Source: Porphyromonadaceae bacterium (lineage in GTDB: Bacteria; Bacteroidota; Bacteroidia; Bacteroidales; Dysgonomonadaceae). Taken from it: 22,312 bases of DNA. This document shows, piece by piece, positions 20,922 through 22,312 of the stretch (the first letter of the stretch is position 1; the number at the start of each line of letters is the position of its first letter). The notes beneath the pieces were generated by a model. That model was not told the origin of the DNA, did no database searches, and worked only from the letters and a program-made list of their open reading frames with translations. Both the position numbers and the translations under genes were made by a program. The DNA is taken from the NCBI GenBank assembly GCA_003517675.1, contig DPAC01000104.1, positions 1 through 22,312 on the forward strand, given 5' to 3'.

Positions 20922-22193
20922 TTATTCACTCCTGCGTTTCAATTTGCCACTCAGACGTTTGATTGCATGGCTGATCTCCTGATCCGGTTCAATTACGTTG
21001 TAAGTACCCCAGAAGTTGGGATCGAGAAAATGTTCCACTTTCTCTGCAATCACGTCGGTGGAGCGAATCCGTTCATTGCGTGGAAACTTCACCACGTTGT
21101 CGTTATATCGGTCAGTGATAGCCATCTCCGAGCGGATGGTGTAACTGGTGGAAAAGAGACCAAAAAAGCGGTTGGTCCACCTGACACGGAACGATACCTC
21201 TGTACTGCTATAGTTGAAGTACCATTTTCCATCATGCTCGGTATAGTCCACCACATAGCCGGCGCTGGTAACTTCCACCCTCATCCTGGAGGGCTTGCGC
21301 CTGATAAAGATGCCTGCTGCATCTTTCCGGTTCTCCACATTCATGTTGAACGTCATGCGGCCGAAAGCCAGCGTTGCGGCATCCAGGTAGATGGTGCCGC
21401 GGAAGAGGATATCCTTGATCCCCTCGTTGGGCTTGAAAGTGATGATGTAGTGAGGTTTGTTGTTGATGTTAATCAGACCCTCAATATGGAAGCTGTACTC
21501 CTCACCCTCTGTACCAAAGACGATCTCCGGATTTTTGGCGATGTCGAGCAACAGGGCATCACTGATCCCTCCCTGGAACTTGAGCAGTACTGTATCGCGT
21601 GGGGAGATATCGGTTGCTTTCCGCCCGATGTAGATACGAGCCTGGTCGTTGCTGTAGGAGCGGTAAGATGCCTTATACACATCCAGTACCGCCTCTACAA
21701 GAGAGATGTAGTTGTTCCCTTTTTTTACCGACTCCCTGTAAAAGGCGATCATCATGTTGGGATCGGTGGGGTAATTTTGCGGGATGCGCTGCAACGCCTC
21801 ACGAACCAGGTTTCTGCCGTCGCCAGATACCACCAGCACTTCACTCAGCTGAATGGGAGAGGGGCTCATCACAATATGGTTGTTGGGGCTGTCGATCAGA
21901 GTGATGATCGGGATCTTCTTGTTTTGATAACCAAGGTGGCGGATCACCAGTTGTGCGTAGCGGGAGGATGAGGGCACATGAATGGAGAAATAACCATCCT
22001 GGTTGGTGATGCTCGATACGCTGATCTCTTCCACCATGATGCTTGCATTGACCAGTGGCTGGTTTGTGTCACCTCCTATCACTCTTCCTCTCAGTAGGTA
22101 GGTGCTGTCAGCCTGCTGCATGGTCTCAGCCTCTGAGAGAGTAGGGAGTGTGATAAAAAAAACGAGAAAGAGAAATACCGGAAGTTTCATCAT
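20922..22193 (-). CDS. Exported protein with carboxypeptidase-like regulatory (beta-sandwich) domain
   Basis: 423 residues. Residues 1 to about 22 are a signal peptide (hydrophobic core FLFLVFFITLPTL, cleavage near SEA). Residues 34-110 form a CarboxypepD_reg-like/CNA-B-type beta-sandwich: LRGRVIGGDTNQPLVNASIM, the NQDGYFSI turn (64-71) and VIRHLGYQ. After SEVLVVSG the long C-terminal part (about 125-423) has the look of the DUF5686-like or lipid-associated outer-membrane partners found in Bacteroidetes (YRESVKKGNNYISLVEAVLD, then a beta-rich region); no catalytic motif was seen. Likely in the periplasm or at the outer membrane. Its stop lies about 90 bp before the rpsO start on the same strand. 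The double ATG start leaves two possible starts; the first is used. Confidence 0.75.
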   Translation of the reverse strand: MMKLPVFLFLVFFITLPTLSEAETMQQADSTYLLRGRVIGGDTNQPLVNASIMVEEISVSSITNQDGYFSIHVPSSSRYAQLVIRHLGYQNKKIPIITLIDSPNNHIVMSPSPIQLSEVLVVSGDGRNLVREALQRIPQNYPTDPNMMIAFYRESVKKGNNYISLVEAVLDVYKASYRSYSNDQARIYIGRKATDISPRDTVLLKFQGGISDALLLDIAKNPEIVFGTEGEEYSFHIEGLININNKPHYIITFKPNEGIKDILFRGTIYLDAATLAFGRMTFNMNVENRKDAAGIFIRRKPSRMRVEVTSAGYVVDYTEHDGKWYFNYSSTEVSFRVRWTNRFFGLFSTSYTIRSEMAITDRYNDNVVKFPRNERIRSTDVIAEKVEHFLDPNFWGTYNVIEPDQEISHAIKRLSGKLKRRSE

Positions 22194-22312
22194 ATTGTTG
22201 TTTTTATGTCAGATCATCCAATGCCGCTTTCATATTGCCATCCGTGGTGAGTCGAGACCCTTACAGGGAGCAACTGTAACATCCGTACAAAGTAAGCAAA
22301 AGGTTGCAATAT

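Overview
This window looks like a Bacteroidetes chromosome. The promoters that can be read match the TTTG / TAnnTTTG pattern of that phylum, ribosome binding sites are mostly weak, and the gene families are typical (XylR-type LacI/AraC regulator, FHS sugar permease, exported Gfo/Idh/MocA oxidoreductases, carboxypeptidase-like regulatory-domain protein). An anaerobic fermentative or sulfur-reducing member of the Bacteroidales (Dysgonomonadaceae-like, e.g. Proteiniphilum or Petrimonas) is my inference from gene content. No database was searched.

Region 1 (1-8381) is an amino-sugar catabolic operon on the minus strand. It runs FHS permease, nagA, a divergent nagB-like gene, a signal-peptide Gfo/Idh/MocA oxidoreductase, a lipoprotein oxidoreductase, apbE, and the start of one more exported protein cut by the window edge. 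A XylR-type regulator sits upstream on the same strand. The promoter region of the permease carries a good -7 element and two copies of an 8-bp motif 21 bp apart, a plausible regulator site. An orphan hypothetical gene (8644-9300) separates this region from the next.

Region 2 (9506-17149) is the most interesting part: a minus-strand cluster that reads, in order of transcription, DsrE2-like protein, TusA-like protein, MvhD-like protein, a 941-residue HdrA with a complete NfnB/GltD-type NAD(P)H module nested inside it, a second HdrA, and a QmoC-like HdrC-cytochrome b fusion. The parts of a quinone-interacting (Qmo-like) complex are present and sit beside two sulfane-sulfur carrier proteins. No HdrB, APS reductase or DsrAB is encoded here. 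I propose a membrane-bound complex linking NAD(P)H, menaquinone and protein-bound sulfane sulfur. A 22-unit 7-bp tandem repeat lies between dsrE and tusA, and a strong hairpin lies between tusA and mvhD.

Region 3 (17150-20202) holds two convergent Crp/Fnr regulators, then an atypical thioredoxin (MGPM where CGPC is expected) paired with a thioredoxin-reductase-like flavoprotein that lacks the NADPH 2'-phosphate arginines. The first regulator has FNR-like cysteines but a CRP-like recognition helix. A perfect TGTGA-N6-TCACA site lies in the divergent region between it and the dsrE-hdr cluster. Regions 2 and 3 may form one redox/sulfur island.

Region 4 (20203-22312) has a 361-bp gene-free stretch with a strong minus-strand promoter followed by a terminator about 90 nt downstream (candidate small RNA), the rpsO terminator, rpsO with a near-ideal promoter, and an exported carboxypeptidase-like regulatory-domain protein.
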